Assembly: GCA_958434805.1 (NCBI GenBank)
Contig: CAUBDX010000002.1
Location: 58,067 to 122,066 of the forward strand
Direction of reading: 5' to 3'
Origin: an uncultured Phocaeicola sp.
GTDB lineage: Bacteria; Bacteroidota; Bacteroidia; Bacteroidales; Bacteroidaceae
Length of the DNA stretch: 64,000 nucleotides
The position numbers were made by a program, and so were the translations under genes. The notes under the pieces are model-generated. The model did no database searches. It saw only the letters and a list, made by a program, of their open reading frames with translations, and was not told the DNA's origin. Of the stretch, positions 18,930-27,377 are shown in pieces; the first letter of the stretch is position 1; every line of letters begins with the position of its first letter.

Positions 18930-19739
18930 TTATTTGGGTAGATTAAAAGCCACACTCATTTCTTTCATCTGTTCCTGACTCATACCGTCCGGCTCAAATC
19001 CCATATTCTTGGCAGCGATGTAAATCAATGCGGATTTATTTAAAACATCGATTTGGTCGAATGCGGCCATTACGTCACGGTCAACGGCAAAAATGCCGTG
19101 TTTTTCCCACATAACGACATCATAATCGGCTAGTTCCTTGATGGTTGCATCGGCTAATTCTACAGAACTAGGCAATTGATAAGGAATCATGCCCAGGCCA
19201 CGCGGACAGAATGCTTTTGTTTCAGGAATCATACTCCATAACAGGTTGGTTGCCACATCTTTTTCCATGAACTTTTTGTTGTGAGACAGGGCAATCAGTT
19301 CGATGGGGTGTGTATGCACGGATGCTTTGTAAGGAGAACCTATGCTGATGAGGTAATTGTGTACGCTCAGGTGGGAGGGAACTTCCGAAGTAGGTTGAAC
19401 CGGTTTGTCGGCAATGATGACATAGCTGGCACAGTCATCCAAAATACGGATGACAGAACCGTTGTCCATAGGCCAACGCGCCAAATCCCGCATACGCATA
19501 TTGGTTCCTTTGCAATAAAAATAACAGCCTTTCAAGTGAGGCAGTGTTACACCGATTTGTTTTACTTCGCTGATAGCGGGCATCTGACGGATTTCATCGT
19601 CTACATATTCGGTGATATTGACGGTGATATTACCTCCGTTACGTTCGGCCCATCCTTTTTGCCACAAATATCCGGCTACTTCGGCTACTTTATTCACCTC
19701 TTTGGCCAATTCAGGGCGATTGTCTAAGATTGATTTCAT
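18930..19739 (-). CDS. rhaD: L-rhamnulose-1-phosphate aldolase
   Basis: A 269-residue class II aldolase that splits L-rhamnulose-1-phosphate into dihydroxyacetone phosphate and L-lactaldehyde in the cytosol. Zinc ligands are visible at His142 and His144 (SVHTHPIEL) and His214 (MWEKHGIFA), closely matching His141/143/212 of E. coli RhaD. The N-terminus has the NGGNITVN motif that binds phosphate. Length is that of the family (about 270). Last gene of the operon rhaB-rhaA-rhaT-rhaD; no lactaldehyde reductase gene follows, so lactaldehyde handling is encoded elsewhere. Confidence 0.96.
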   Translation of the reverse strand: MKSILDNRPELAKEVNKVAEVAGYLWQKGWAERNGGNITVNITEYVDDEIRQMPAISEVKQIGVTLPHLKGCYFYCKGTNMRMRDLARWPMDNGSVIRILDDCASYVIIADKPVQPTSEVPSHLSVHNYLISIGSPYKASVHTHPIELIALSHNKKFMEKDVATNLLWSMIPETKAFCPRGLGMIPYQLPSSVELADATIKELADYDVVMWEKHGIFAVDRDVMAAFDQIDVLNKSALIYIAAKNMGFEPDGMSQEQMKEMSVAFNLPK

Positions 19740-19824
19740 ATCTTTTTTATTTGATTGTTCATAGGATATTGTTATTCATCTTTTTCATTCTGAATAACAG
19801 TATGCTACAAATATAGTAATTCTT

Positions 19825-20844
19825 TTAAAATAAATTAGGAAATACGAGAGAAAAGATAAGAACTACCAGTCCGGTTATCAGAACAGTGATAGTCCGGGTA
19901 GATACGCCTTTCCATTCTTTTAATAAAATACCCCATACGTTACTGAAAGTAACATTCAAAGCCATCAATATACACCATGAGAAAGCTAGCAGTACAGGAC
20001 TTCCGGTCAGGAAACTTTTACCCATTTCCAAACCGAAGAATTGCATATACCACAGTACTCCTGCCAAAGCACAGAATATCAAGTTATTTCCCCATACATT
20101 GCTTTTGGCATAATCACTCATGGTTTTGTTGGCTATATTTTGTTGCAGACAGTAAACCGCATTAGTCAGGAAACCGCCTAATGTTACCAGGAAGATTACG
20201 GGAAGTCCTGCATAAAGCCCTTCTACGCCTCCTGCCAATGCAGCTTCCTTGATGGGCGTTCCGGCATCGAGTCCTAAAGCGAAACAGGCACTCATCACAC
20301 CTGCCAGTAGGGCTACCAACAGTCCTTTGGTCAGAGCGAAATCTTTTACTGCCGCGCGTTTTTCTTCTTCGCTCATGTTTTTGGCGCGAAGACTGCCGGC
20401 ATATCCTATAATGGCAATACCCGACAAAGTGATACATACTCCCAGTAAAAGAATAAGTCCGTTTCCTTCAAACAGGTTGGTTCCGGCAAAAATGGCGGGA
20501 AAAAGTGTGCCGAATCCGGCACAGGTGCCCAGTGCGATACTTTGTCCTAAGGCCACTCCCAGATAACGCATGGAAAGACCGAAGGTGAGACCGCCTACTC
20601 CCCATAATATACCATAAAAGATGCTCATCGGAGCACCTCCTGTTCCCCAAAGGTCAAATAAACTGCTTCCTTGAGGGATACCTAGCAACGCACCCAATAA
20701 CGGGAATACCAGCCAGGCAAATACACCTTGTAGCAGCCAGAAACTTTCCCAACTCCATTCTTTCACTTTTTTTATAGGTACGTATGAACTGGATTGGCAG
20801 AAACTTCCTATGGCGATGATGATTAATCCGATAATGATTTCCAT
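19825..20844 (-). CDS. rhaT: L-rhamnose/proton symporter
   Basis: A 339-residue inner-membrane protein of the RhaT family in the drug/metabolite transporter superfamily, with about ten hydrophobic helices (for example GLIIIAIGSFCQSSSYVPIK at the N-terminus and VLITGLVVLIFSLVFPNLF at the end). It imports L-rhamnose with protons. YVPIKKVKEWSWESFWL and GLSMRYLGVALGQSIALG are typical family motifs. It sits between rhaA and rhaD in the operon. Confidence 0.95.
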   Translation of the reverse strand: MEIIIGLIIIAIGSFCQSSSYVPIKKVKEWSWESFWLLQGVFAWLVFPLLGALLGIPQGSSLFDLWGTGGAPMSIFYGILWGVGGLTFGLSMRYLGVALGQSIALGTCAGFGTLFPAIFAGTNLFEGNGLILLLGVCITLSGIAIIGYAGSLRAKNMSEEEKRAAVKDFALTKGLLVALLAGVMSACFALGLDAGTPIKEAALAGGVEGLYAGLPVIFLVTLGGFLTNAVYCLQQNIANKTMSDYAKSNVWGNNLIFCALAGVLWYMQFFGLEMGKSFLTGSPVLLAFSWCILMALNVTFSNVWGILLKEWKGVSTRTITVLITGLVVLIFSLVFPNLF

Positions 20845-20862
20845 TGTTTATATTCTTTAAGG

Positions 20863-20925
20863 CTACAACTATGTTCCCGGTAGGGGCAGCACTTGAGGCC
20901 GCCCCTACGGAAGACAATCTTGTAG
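20863..20925. repeat. GTAGGGGC-type palindromic element between rhaA and rhaT
   Basis: CTACAACTATGTTCCCGGTAGGGGC is followed after 11 nt by its imperfect inverse GCCCCTACGGAAGACAATCTTGTAG. It forms a strong hairpin inside the operon, between the rhaA stop side and rhaT. The AGGGGC/CTACAACT pieces also occur within the element at 38065, so this looks like a dispersed repeat of this genome. Confidence 0.65.
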
Positions 20926-20936
20926 TTGGATATTGA

Positions 20937-22190
20937 TTAGCGTTTCGAAGTGACTTCTGCTTCGTATTTCTCTACTTCTGCAATGAACTCTTCGCCTACG
21001 GGTACATTGTTCTTCAAGCAGAACATATCCCATACAGCATTCCAAGGCAAAGCTTTTTCTTCTTCGAGCAGAGCCAGACGTTGGAAGCCTTGTCCGTTTG
21101 CTTCATATTCGCGCAGTTTGGCAATCGGTTCCAATAAAGCGCGTACCATACATTTTTGAGCCGCGCGGCTGCCTATAACGTATGCACCAATGCGGTTGAT
21201 GGAAGCATCGAAGTAGTCAAGTCCATAGTGTACACGATCCAAGGCGTTGCAACGAACGATTTCGCTGAATAAATCCATAGTCGGGTCGTCCATGATGGTT
21301 ACATGGTCTGAGTCCCAACGTACGGGGCGGCTTACGTGCAGCATCAGTTCGGGGACATACAACAACAAGGAAGAAACTTTGTCGGCAACACTTTCTGTCG
21401 GGTGGAAATGGCCGGTATCCAAGGTAATCATTTTGTTGTTCTTGGCACCGTAGCCAATATAGAAATCATTAGAACCTACTGTATAGCTTTCCAGTCCGAT
21501 ACCGAATACTTTTGATTCGATACAGTCTTTCATGTTCTTATATTCTGTTGCGAAAATCTGATCCAGAGAGTCTTTCAACAAAGCACGGTATTTCATGCGG
21601 TTTACAGTGATGTCTTTGCTGCCATCGTGTACCCACAGGTTCATGATACAAGGATCGCCCTGGGCTTTACCCATCTCTTCGGCTACGGCACGACAACGTT
21701 TGGTGTGCTCAATCCAGAAGTTGCGGATACCTTCATCGGGATTTGATAAAGACAAGTCACCGCTTTTAGGATGAGAGAATGAAGTAGAGTTGAAATCCAG
21801 TTTCATGTTGTTTTCCTTACCCCATTCAATCCAGCTTTTGAAGTGTTCGGGTTCTACTTCGTCACGATCTACGACTTTTCCTTGGAAGTCGCCATAAATT
21901 TCGTGCAGATTCAAACGGTGAGTACCTGGTATATATGAAGCTGCTTTCAGAATGTCTGCACGTAGTTCGTCGATGTTGCGGGCTTTGCCGGGATAGTTAC
22001 CTGTAGCCTGGATACCACCGGTCAATGAACCTGCCTGAACTTCGAAGCCGGTTACATCATCTGCTTGCCAGCAATGCAGTGACAGATGGAAATTCTGCAT
22101 GGTTTCCATTACTTTTTCTGTGTCGACACCTACAGCGGCATAACGTTCTTTTGCGATCTCATACGCTTTATTAATCAATTCTTCTTTCAT
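20937..22190 (-). CDS. rhaA: L-rhamnose isomerase
   Basis: A 417-residue metal-dependent cytosolic isomerase converting L-rhamnose to L-rhamnulose, the first catabolic step. TIM-barrel family signatures include LSLHCWQADDVTGFE at the N-terminus, LDFNSTSFSHPKSGDLSLSN, IMNLWVHDGSKDI, ITLDTGHFHPTE and VRWDSDHVTIMDD, which carry the His/Asp/Glu metal ligands. Length equals that of E. coli RhaA (419). Second gene of the operon, 42 bp after rhaB. Confidence 0.97.
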   Translation of the reverse strand: MKEELINKAYEIAKERYAAVGVDTEKVMETMQNFHLSLHCWQADDVTGFEVQAGSLTGGIQATGNYPGKARNIDELRADILKAASYIPGTHRLNLHEIYGDFQGKVVDRDEVEPEHFKSWIEWGKENNMKLDFNSTSFSHPKSGDLSLSNPDEGIRNFWIEHTKRCRAVAEEMGKAQGDPCIMNLWVHDGSKDITVNRMKYRALLKDSLDQIFATEYKNMKDCIESKVFGIGLESYTVGSNDFYIGYGAKNNKMITLDTGHFHPTESVADKVSSLLLYVPELMLHVSRPVRWDSDHVTIMDDPTMDLFSEIVRCNALDRVHYGLDYFDASINRIGAYVIGSRAAQKCMVRALLEPIAKLREYEANGQGFQRLALLEEEKALPWNAVWDMFCLKNNVPVGEEFIAEVEKYEAEVTSKR

Positions 22191-22232
22191 GATATTATTT
22201 GTTTGTTTAATGAATAAATTTCAAGGTGAATA

Positions 22233-23711
22233 TTAAATATCTTCTCTATAATGAGCTAAATACTTCTTATATGCTTCTTCCCATTCTTCTGCTTGCTGGG
22301 GTTCAAAAGAAACGGTTTCTATGGAAGTGCTGATTAGTTGGCGCATAGCCGCGATATCGCTTACCAGCCCGTTGGCTTTTGCCTGTAACATAATGTTACC
22401 GATAGCTGTCCCTTCACTGGGACCTGCTATGACAGGTACGCCCACTGCATTGCAAGTGAACTGGTTTAACAGATTGTTTCGTGAGCCTCCACCGATAATG
22501 TGCAGCTTTTCGATGGGGAACGGGGCCATTTGTTGCAAATAGCCGAATACTTGTTTGTAGCGCAGGGCAAGACTGTCGAATATGCAACGGGTGATTTCGC
22601 CATAACTCTGTGGTACAGGTTGGTTGGTTTCTTTGCAATAATGTCCGATGGCTTGAATCATAGATGTCGGATTGGAGAAGCAGGGGGCATCGGGATTGAT
22701 GAGACTGCGGAAAGCGGGAACTGTCAGAGCGGCATCTATCAGTTCTGTGTAAGAATAGTTGTTGGTTGCTTCCCATTCTTTGCGGCAACGCTCCAACAGC
22801 CACATGCCACAGATGTTTTTCAGGAACCGGGTAGTTCCTTCCACACCTCCTTCATTGGTGAAGTTCTGTTCAAAGCTTTCCTTATTTATAATGGCATCTT
22901 TCACTTCAATTCCCATCAGGCTCCACGTACCGGAACTCAGATAAGCGAATCTTTCGTTTTGTGCTGGTACGGCAGCCACGGCTGAACCTGTGTCATGACC
23001 GGCAACGGCAATGACTGGAATAGCTCCCAGACCTGTGATTTTCTGCACTTCTTCTGTCAGTACTCCGATAGGCTCTCCCGGGAAAACGAAACGGCCGAAC
23101 TGTTCTTCCTTGATATCTGCTACATCCAGCAGTTCCTTTTCGAAGCGTTTGGTGCGTGGATTCAACATCTGGGAAGTAGAAGCGATGGTATATTCTGTTA
23201 CCATTTTACCGGTCAGCATATAGCTTAAGGCATCCGGCATAAACAGTATTTTATCGGCTGCTTCCAAGGCCGAGCAATGATTGCGGTGGAGTGTTGACAA
23301 TTGGAACAAGGAATTGAAATTCATAATTTGAATTCCAGTGATGTCATATACTCGTTCACGGGGAATATGGGTAAAATATTCTTCAGGTGCACCTGTTGTG
23401 TGAGGGTCGCGGTAGCAATAAGGATTGCGGAGTAACTCTCCGTCTTTGCCCACGAATACGAAATCCACCCCCCAAGTATCGATACCGATGGACCGGATAG
23501 GCAGATTGTCTTTGGCTACCACTTTCAGTCCCCTGATAATTTCATTGTATAAGGCGTAAATATCCCAATAACAATGTCCTCCGGTTTCTATAATATGATT
23601 AGGGAAACGAGTCAGTTCTTTCAACTCCATTTTGCCTTCTCCCAGGCAACCTAAGATGGTACGTCCACTGGTGGCACCCAGGTCTACCGCAAAGAAATAA
23701 GTGTGTTCCAT
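22233..23711 (-). CDS. rhaB: Rhamnulokinase
   Basis: A 492-residue kinase of the FGGY family that phosphorylates L-rhamnulose at O1 with ATP. The N-terminal phosphate-binding loop VDLGATSGRTILG, the GIDTWGVDFVFV motif and the C-terminal LHIIGGGSRNNLLNQFTCNA motif (adenosine site) are all present. First gene of the operon by its orientation; a -7 element lies 36 bp upstream. No rhaR-type regulator is adjacent, in contrast to the layout known from B. thetaiotaomicron. Confidence 0.96.
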   Translation of the reverse strand: MEHTYFFAVDLGATSGRTILGCLGEGKMELKELTRFPNHIIETGGHCYWDIYALYNEIIRGLKVVAKDNLPIRSIGIDTWGVDFVFVGKDGELLRNPYCYRDPHTTGAPEEYFTHIPRERVYDITGIQIMNFNSLFQLSTLHRNHCSALEAADKILFMPDALSYMLTGKMVTEYTIASTSQMLNPRTKRFEKELLDVADIKEEQFGRFVFPGEPIGVLTEEVQKITGLGAIPVIAVAGHDTGSAVAAVPAQNERFAYLSSGTWSLMGIEVKDAIINKESFEQNFTNEGGVEGTTRFLKNICGMWLLERCRKEWEATNNYSYTELIDAALTVPAFRSLINPDAPCFSNPTSMIQAIGHYCKETNQPVPQSYGEITRCIFDSLALRYKQVFGYLQQMAPFPIEKLHIIGGGSRNNLLNQFTCNAVGVPVIAGPSEGTAIGNIMLQAKANGLVSDIAAMRQLISTSIETVSFEPQQAEEWEEAYKKYLAHYREDI

Positions 23712-23747
23712 GCCTTTATTTTTGATTTTAAGGAATTAATAGTGATG

Positions 23748-23755
23748 CAAAAATA
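23748..23755 (-). promoter_or_regulatory. -7 element of the rhamnose operon
   Basis: Reverse-strand TATTTTTG fits TAnnTTTG, 36 bp before the rhaB start. No -33 TTTG is seen at the right distance, which fits an activator-dependent (RhaR-like) promoter. The remaining gap 23712-24017 holds no supported gene; it contains the divergent rha and arg promoters. Confidence 0.5.
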
Positions 23756-24017
23756 GTTTATTCCCCGAAAGTCGTCCTTGTTTTTTTGATATTATAACTG
23801 TTGGATTTGGTTGTACCTGCCGTAAAACATAATATTACCGTCTTTTTAAGAAGATCGCATTGAAAAGAAGAATTTGGTGTGATTTTGGTTTACTCTTGGG
23901 ATGATGGATAAGAGCTTTATTGAAAATATGCATAAAGTCGCAAAAATATTCTCTTTTTTGTATCTATATTCCCGAATATTCTGTAATTTTGCAGCCGAAT
24001 CAGAATAATTATGCAGT

Positions 24018-24494
24018 ATGAAGAGCAAGAATAGCAGACTTGATGCCATTAAGATTATTATTTCGAGCAAGGAAGTAGGTAGCCAGGAAGAGTTGTTGCA
24101 GGAATTGGCGAAAGAAGGATTCCGATTGACCCAAGCTACTTTGTCTCGTGACTTGAAGCAGTTGAAAGTGGCGAAAGCAGCCAGTATGAACGGAAATTAT
24201 GTATATGTATTGCCAAACAATACCATGTACAAACGTATGACTGAGCAACATTCGGCCAGTGAGATGTTGATGCATAATGGATTTATTTCCATTGAATTTT
24301 CGGCTAATCTGGCAGTAATCAAGACTCGTCCCGGATATGCTAGTAGTTTGGCTTATGATATTGATAACCGGAACTTTGATGAAATATTGGGAACTATTGC
24401 TGGTGATGATACTATTATGCTTGTCATTCGTGAAGGCTGCACAAGAGCGGGAGTGAAGAATGCGCTTTCATTGATTATACCGAATATACAATAA
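24018..24494 (+). CDS. argR: Arginine repressor
   Basis: A 158-residue ArgR-family regulator. N-terminal winged-helix DNA-binding domain (about 1-75; VGSQEELLQELAKEGFRLTQ, then ATLSRDLKQLKVAK) and C-terminal oligomerisation/arginine-binding domain (about 85-155; EILGTIAGDDTIMLVIREG, containing the GDDT arginine-binding motif). It heads the arginine cluster and likely represses it and itself when arginine is abundant. The sequence TCAGAATAATTATGCAGT at 24000-24017, right at the start codon, loosely resembles an ARG box. Confidence 0.95.
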   Translation: MKSKNSRLDAIKIIISSKEVGSQEELLQELAKEGFRLTQATLSRDLKQLKVAKAASMNGNYVYVLPNNTMYKRMTEQHSASEMLMHNGFISIEFSANLAVIKTRPGYASSLAYDIDNRNFDEILGTIAGDDTIMLVIREGCTRAGVKNALSLIIPNIQ

Positions 24495-24516
24495 AATAAT
24501 ATAGATAAAAAAGGAA

Positions 24517-25074
24517 ATGGATGCTAAACAAGTGGATGTGATGGTGGCAGATGCCTCACATGAAGTTTACGTTGATAAAATTTTAGATACTATTAGAGAG
24601 GCGGCTAAGGTACGCGGAACAGGCATTGCAGAACGCACACATGAATATGTGACTACAAAGATGAAAGAAGGAAAGGCGATTATTGCCTTATGTGGAGAGG
24701 ATTTTGCAGGATTTACCTATATTGAGTCATGGGGAAACAAGCAATATGTAGCAACTTCGGGATTGATTGTGCATCCCAATTATCGTGGGATGGGTTTGGC
24801 CAAGCGTATAAAGGCGGCTTCGTTCCGATTGGCACGTCTGCGATGGCCTAAAGCGAAGATATTCAGTCTGACCAGTGGTGCGGCGGTAATGAAAATGAAT
24901 ACAGAACTGGGATATGTTCCTGTAACTTTCAATGAACTGACTGATGATGAGGCCTTTTGGAAAGGTTGTGAAGGCTGTATCAATCACGATATATTAGTGG
25001 CAAAGAACCGTAAGTTCTGTATTTGTACAGCCATGCTTTACGATCCGGCTTTGCACGAAGAAGACACTATTTAA
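24517..25074 (+). CDS. GNAT-family N-acyltransferase of the arginine cluster
   Basis: A 185-residue GNAT-fold acyltransferase. The acetyl-CoA-binding region is visible as VATSGLIVHPNYRGMGLAKR (motif A, R/Q-x-x-G-x-G/A-like) at about 78-97, with the beta-bulge strands before it (AIIALCGEDFAGFTYIES). It lies 22 bp after argR and before argG, so it very probably takes part in arginine synthesis. No separate argA or argJ is in the window. I infer it may be the N-acyl-glutamate synthase; in Bacteroides fragilis the pathway uses N-succinyl intermediates, so succinyl-CoA is a possible donor. The reaction itself cannot be read from sequence. The C-terminus has two cysteines (KFCICTAM). Confidence 0.85.
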   Translation: MDAKQVDVMVADASHEVYVDKILDTIREAAKVRGTGIAERTHEYVTTKMKEGKAIIALCGEDFAGFTYIESWGNKQYVATSGLIVHPNYRGMGLAKRIKAASFRLARLRWPKAKIFSLTSGAAVMKMNTELGYVPVTFNELTDDEAFWKGCEGCINHDILVAKNRKFCICTAMLYDPALHEEDTI

Positions 25075-25175
25075 TAAATTAAAAATTAAGAATTAAAAAT
25101 TAAAAATTAAAAGATGGCTGCGCGTTCATGTACTTATTTCTCAGTTTTCAATTTTTAATTCTCAATTAAAATAAT
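25075..25175. repeat. AT-rich inverted-repeat element between GNAT gene and argG
   Basis: The left side consists of repeated AATTAAAAATTAAGAATT units; the right side is TTTTCAATTTTTAATTCTCAATT, its inverse. The core GATGGCTGCGCGTTCATGTAC is GC-richer. A second element of the same design is at 49324-49402. It looks like a small non-autonomous (MITE-like) repeat sitting inside an operon. Confidence 0.6.
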
Positions 25176-25181
25176 ATCATT

Positions 25182-26390
25182 ATGGAAGAAAAAAAGAAAA
25201 AAGTAGTAGTAGCATTCAGCGGGGGGCTTGATACCTCTTTCACTGTAATGTATCTGGCTAAGGAAAAAGGGTATGAAGTGTATGCTGCTTGTGCAAACAC
25301 GGGTGGTTTCAGTGAGGAGCAGCTGAAGCAGAACGAAGAGAACGCTTACAAACTGGGTGCTGTGAAGTATGTGACATTGGATGTGACCCGGGAATACTAT
25401 GAGAAGAGCTTGAAATATATGGTATTCGGTAATGTGCTCCGTAATGGTACTTATCCTATTTCTGTAAGTTCTGAACGTATCTTCCAAGGGTTGGCCATAG
25501 CACGTTATGCTAATGAAATAGGTGCGGATGCTATCGCACACGGCTCGACTGGTGCGGGTAATGACCAGATTCGTTTCGATATGACTTTTCTGGTATTGGC
25601 TCCGGGGGTTGAGATCATCACATTGACCCGTGACATGGCATTAAGCCGTCAGCAGGAAATTGATTATTTGAATGAACATGGTTTTGCCGCTGACTTTACA
25701 AAATTGAAATATTCTTATAATGTAGGTCTTTGGGGAACTTCTATCTGCGGTGGGGAAATATTGGACTCTGCGCAGGGTTTGCCCGAAAGTGCTTATTTGA
25801 AACAGGTGACCAAGGAAGGAAGCGAACAGCTTCGTCTTACATTTGAAAAAGGTGAGCTGAAGGCTGTTAATGACGAGAAGTTTGATGATCCTATCAAGGC
25901 TATTCAGAAAGTGGAAGAGATCGGTGCACCCTACGGTATCGGCCGTGACATGCACGTTGGGGATACCATTATCGGTATCAAAGGGCGTGTAGGATTCGAG
26001 GCTGCTGCTCCTATGCTGATTATCGGAGCCCATCGTTTCCTTGAAAAATATACGTTGAGCAAGTGGCAGCAATACTGGAAAGACCAGGTTGCCAACTGGT
26101 ATGGAATGTTCTTGCATGAAAGTCAGTATCTGGAACCGGTAATGCGCGATATTGAGGCAATGTTGCAGGAATCTCAGCGTAATGTAAACGGTACAGCTAT
26201 CTTGGAACTCCGTCCGCTTTCATTCTCTACTGTGGGTGTTGAATCGAAAGACGACCTGGTGAAGACCAAATTCGGTGAATATGGTGAAATGCAGAAGGGA
26301 TGGACAGCAGAAGATGCCAAAGGCTTTATCAAAGTGACTTCTACACCTTTGCGTGTTTATTATAATAACCACAAGGACGAAGAAATTTAA
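25182..26390 (+). CDS. argG: Argininosuccinate synthase
   Basis: A 402-residue cytosolic enzyme joining citrulline and aspartate with ATP to argininosuccinate. The ATP-pyrophosphatase P-loop is VVVAFSGGLDTSF near the start. Further signatures are AHGSTGAGNDQIRF and YSYNVGLWGTSICGGE. Length is that of the family (about 400). argC begins 5 bp after its stop, so the two are co-transcribed. Confidence 0.97.
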   Translation: MEEKKKKVVVAFSGGLDTSFTVMYLAKEKGYEVYAACANTGGFSEEQLKQNEENAYKLGAVKYVTLDVTREYYEKSLKYMVFGNVLRNGTYPISVSSERIFQGLAIARYANEIGADAIAHGSTGAGNDQIRFDMTFLVLAPGVEIITLTRDMALSRQQEIDYLNEHGFAADFTKLKYSYNVGLWGTSICGGEILDSAQGLPESAYLKQVTKEGSEQLRLTFEKGELKAVNDEKFDDPIKAIQKVEEIGAPYGIGRDMHVGDTIIGIKGRVGFEAAAPMLIIGAHRFLEKYTLSKWQQYWKDQVANWYGMFLHESQYLEPVMRDIEAMLQESQRNVNGTAILELRPLSFSTVGVESKDDLVKTKFGEYGEMQKGWTAEDAKGFIKVTSTPLRVYYNNHKDEEI

Positions 26391-26395
26391 TAAGT

Positions 26396-27364
26396 ATGAT
26401 TAAAGCAGGAATTATCGGTGGGGCAGGTTATACGGCGGGCGAATTGATTCGTCTGCTGATTAATCACCCTGATGTAGACATAAAGTTTATAAACAGCAGC
26501 AGTAACGCCGGCAATAAGATTACCGACGTACATGAGGGACTCTATGGTGAAACGGATTTGGTTTTTACCGACGAACTTCCTCTGGATGAGATTGATGTAT
26601 TGTTCTTCTGTACGGCTCATGGAGATACAAAGAAGTTTATGGATAGTCACAATGTACCCGAGGATTTGAAAATCATAGACCTCAGTATGGACTACCGTAT
26701 CAAGAGTGATGACCATGACTTCATCTATGGTTTGCCGGAACTGAACCGTCGTGCTATCTGCCATAGCAAGCACGTGGCCAATCCGGGATGTTTTGCCACT
26801 TGTATTCAATTGGGTTTATTGCCGTTAGCCAAACATCTGTTACTGAACGAGGATGTAATGGTAAATGCCATTACCGGAAGTACAGGGGCAGGGGTGAAAC
26901 CGGGTGCTACCAGCCATTTCAGCTGGCGTAATAATAATATGAGCATCTATAAACCGTTTTCTCATCAGCATGTTCCCGAAATCAAGCAATCATTGAAACA
27001 GTTGCAAAACAGCTTTAATGCTGAAATAGATTTTATTCCTTACCGGGGTGATTTCCCGCGTGGTATCTTTGCTACTCTGGTAGTCAAATGCAAGGTGGAA
27101 CTGGAAGAACTGGTGAAGATGTATCAAGACTATTATGCCGAGGATTCTTTCGTTCATATTGTAGACAAAAATATAGATTTGAAGCAGGTGGTGAACACCA
27201 ACAAGTGTTTGATTCATTTGGAGAAGCATGGCGATAAACTGCTGGTTATCTCTTGCATTGACAACTTGTTGAAGGGGGCAAGCGGACAAGCGGTCCATAA
27301 TATGAATCTCATGTTCAATCTGGAAGAAACCGTAGGGCTGAGGTTGAAACCGTCTGCTTTTTAA
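26396..27364 (+). CDS. argC: N-acyl-gamma-glutamyl-phosphate reductase
   Basis: A 322-residue NADPH-dependent reductase forming the N-acyl-glutamate semialdehyde. The nucleotide-binding loop GGAGYTAGELIRLL is at the N-terminus and the catalytic Cys132 is in VANPGCFATCIQLGL. HVPEIKQ and PYRGDFPRGIFATL match the substrate-binding part. Whether the acyl group is acetyl or succinyl is not decided by the sequence. It is followed by argD after 13 bp. Confidence 0.96.
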   Translation: MIKAGIIGGAGYTAGELIRLLINHPDVDIKFINSSSNAGNKITDVHEGLYGETDLVFTDELPLDEIDVLFFCTAHGDTKKFMDSHNVPEDLKIIDLSMDYRIKSDDHDFIYGLPELNRRAICHSKHVANPGCFATCIQLGLLPLAKHLLLNEDVMVNAITGSTGAGVKPGATSHFSWRNNNMSIYKPFSHQHVPEIKQSLKQLQNSFNAEIDFIPYRGDFPRGIFATLVVKCKVELEELVKMYQDYYAEDSFVHIVDKNIDLKQVVNTNKCLIHLEKHGDKLLVISCIDNLLKGASGQAVHNMNLMFNLEETVGLRLKPSAF

Positions 27365-27377
27365 TAAAGAAGAGTTT

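Noticed and set aside
23846..24070. 74-codon reverse ORF in the rhaB-argR gap
   Set aside because: It overlaps the argR start and promoter region, has no recognisable product, and its composition is that of AT-rich intergenic DNA.
25075..25181. Start of argG moved upstream or a leader peptide for attenuation
   Set aside because: The gap is filled by the AT-rich inverted repeat and shows no ORF rich in arginine codons.
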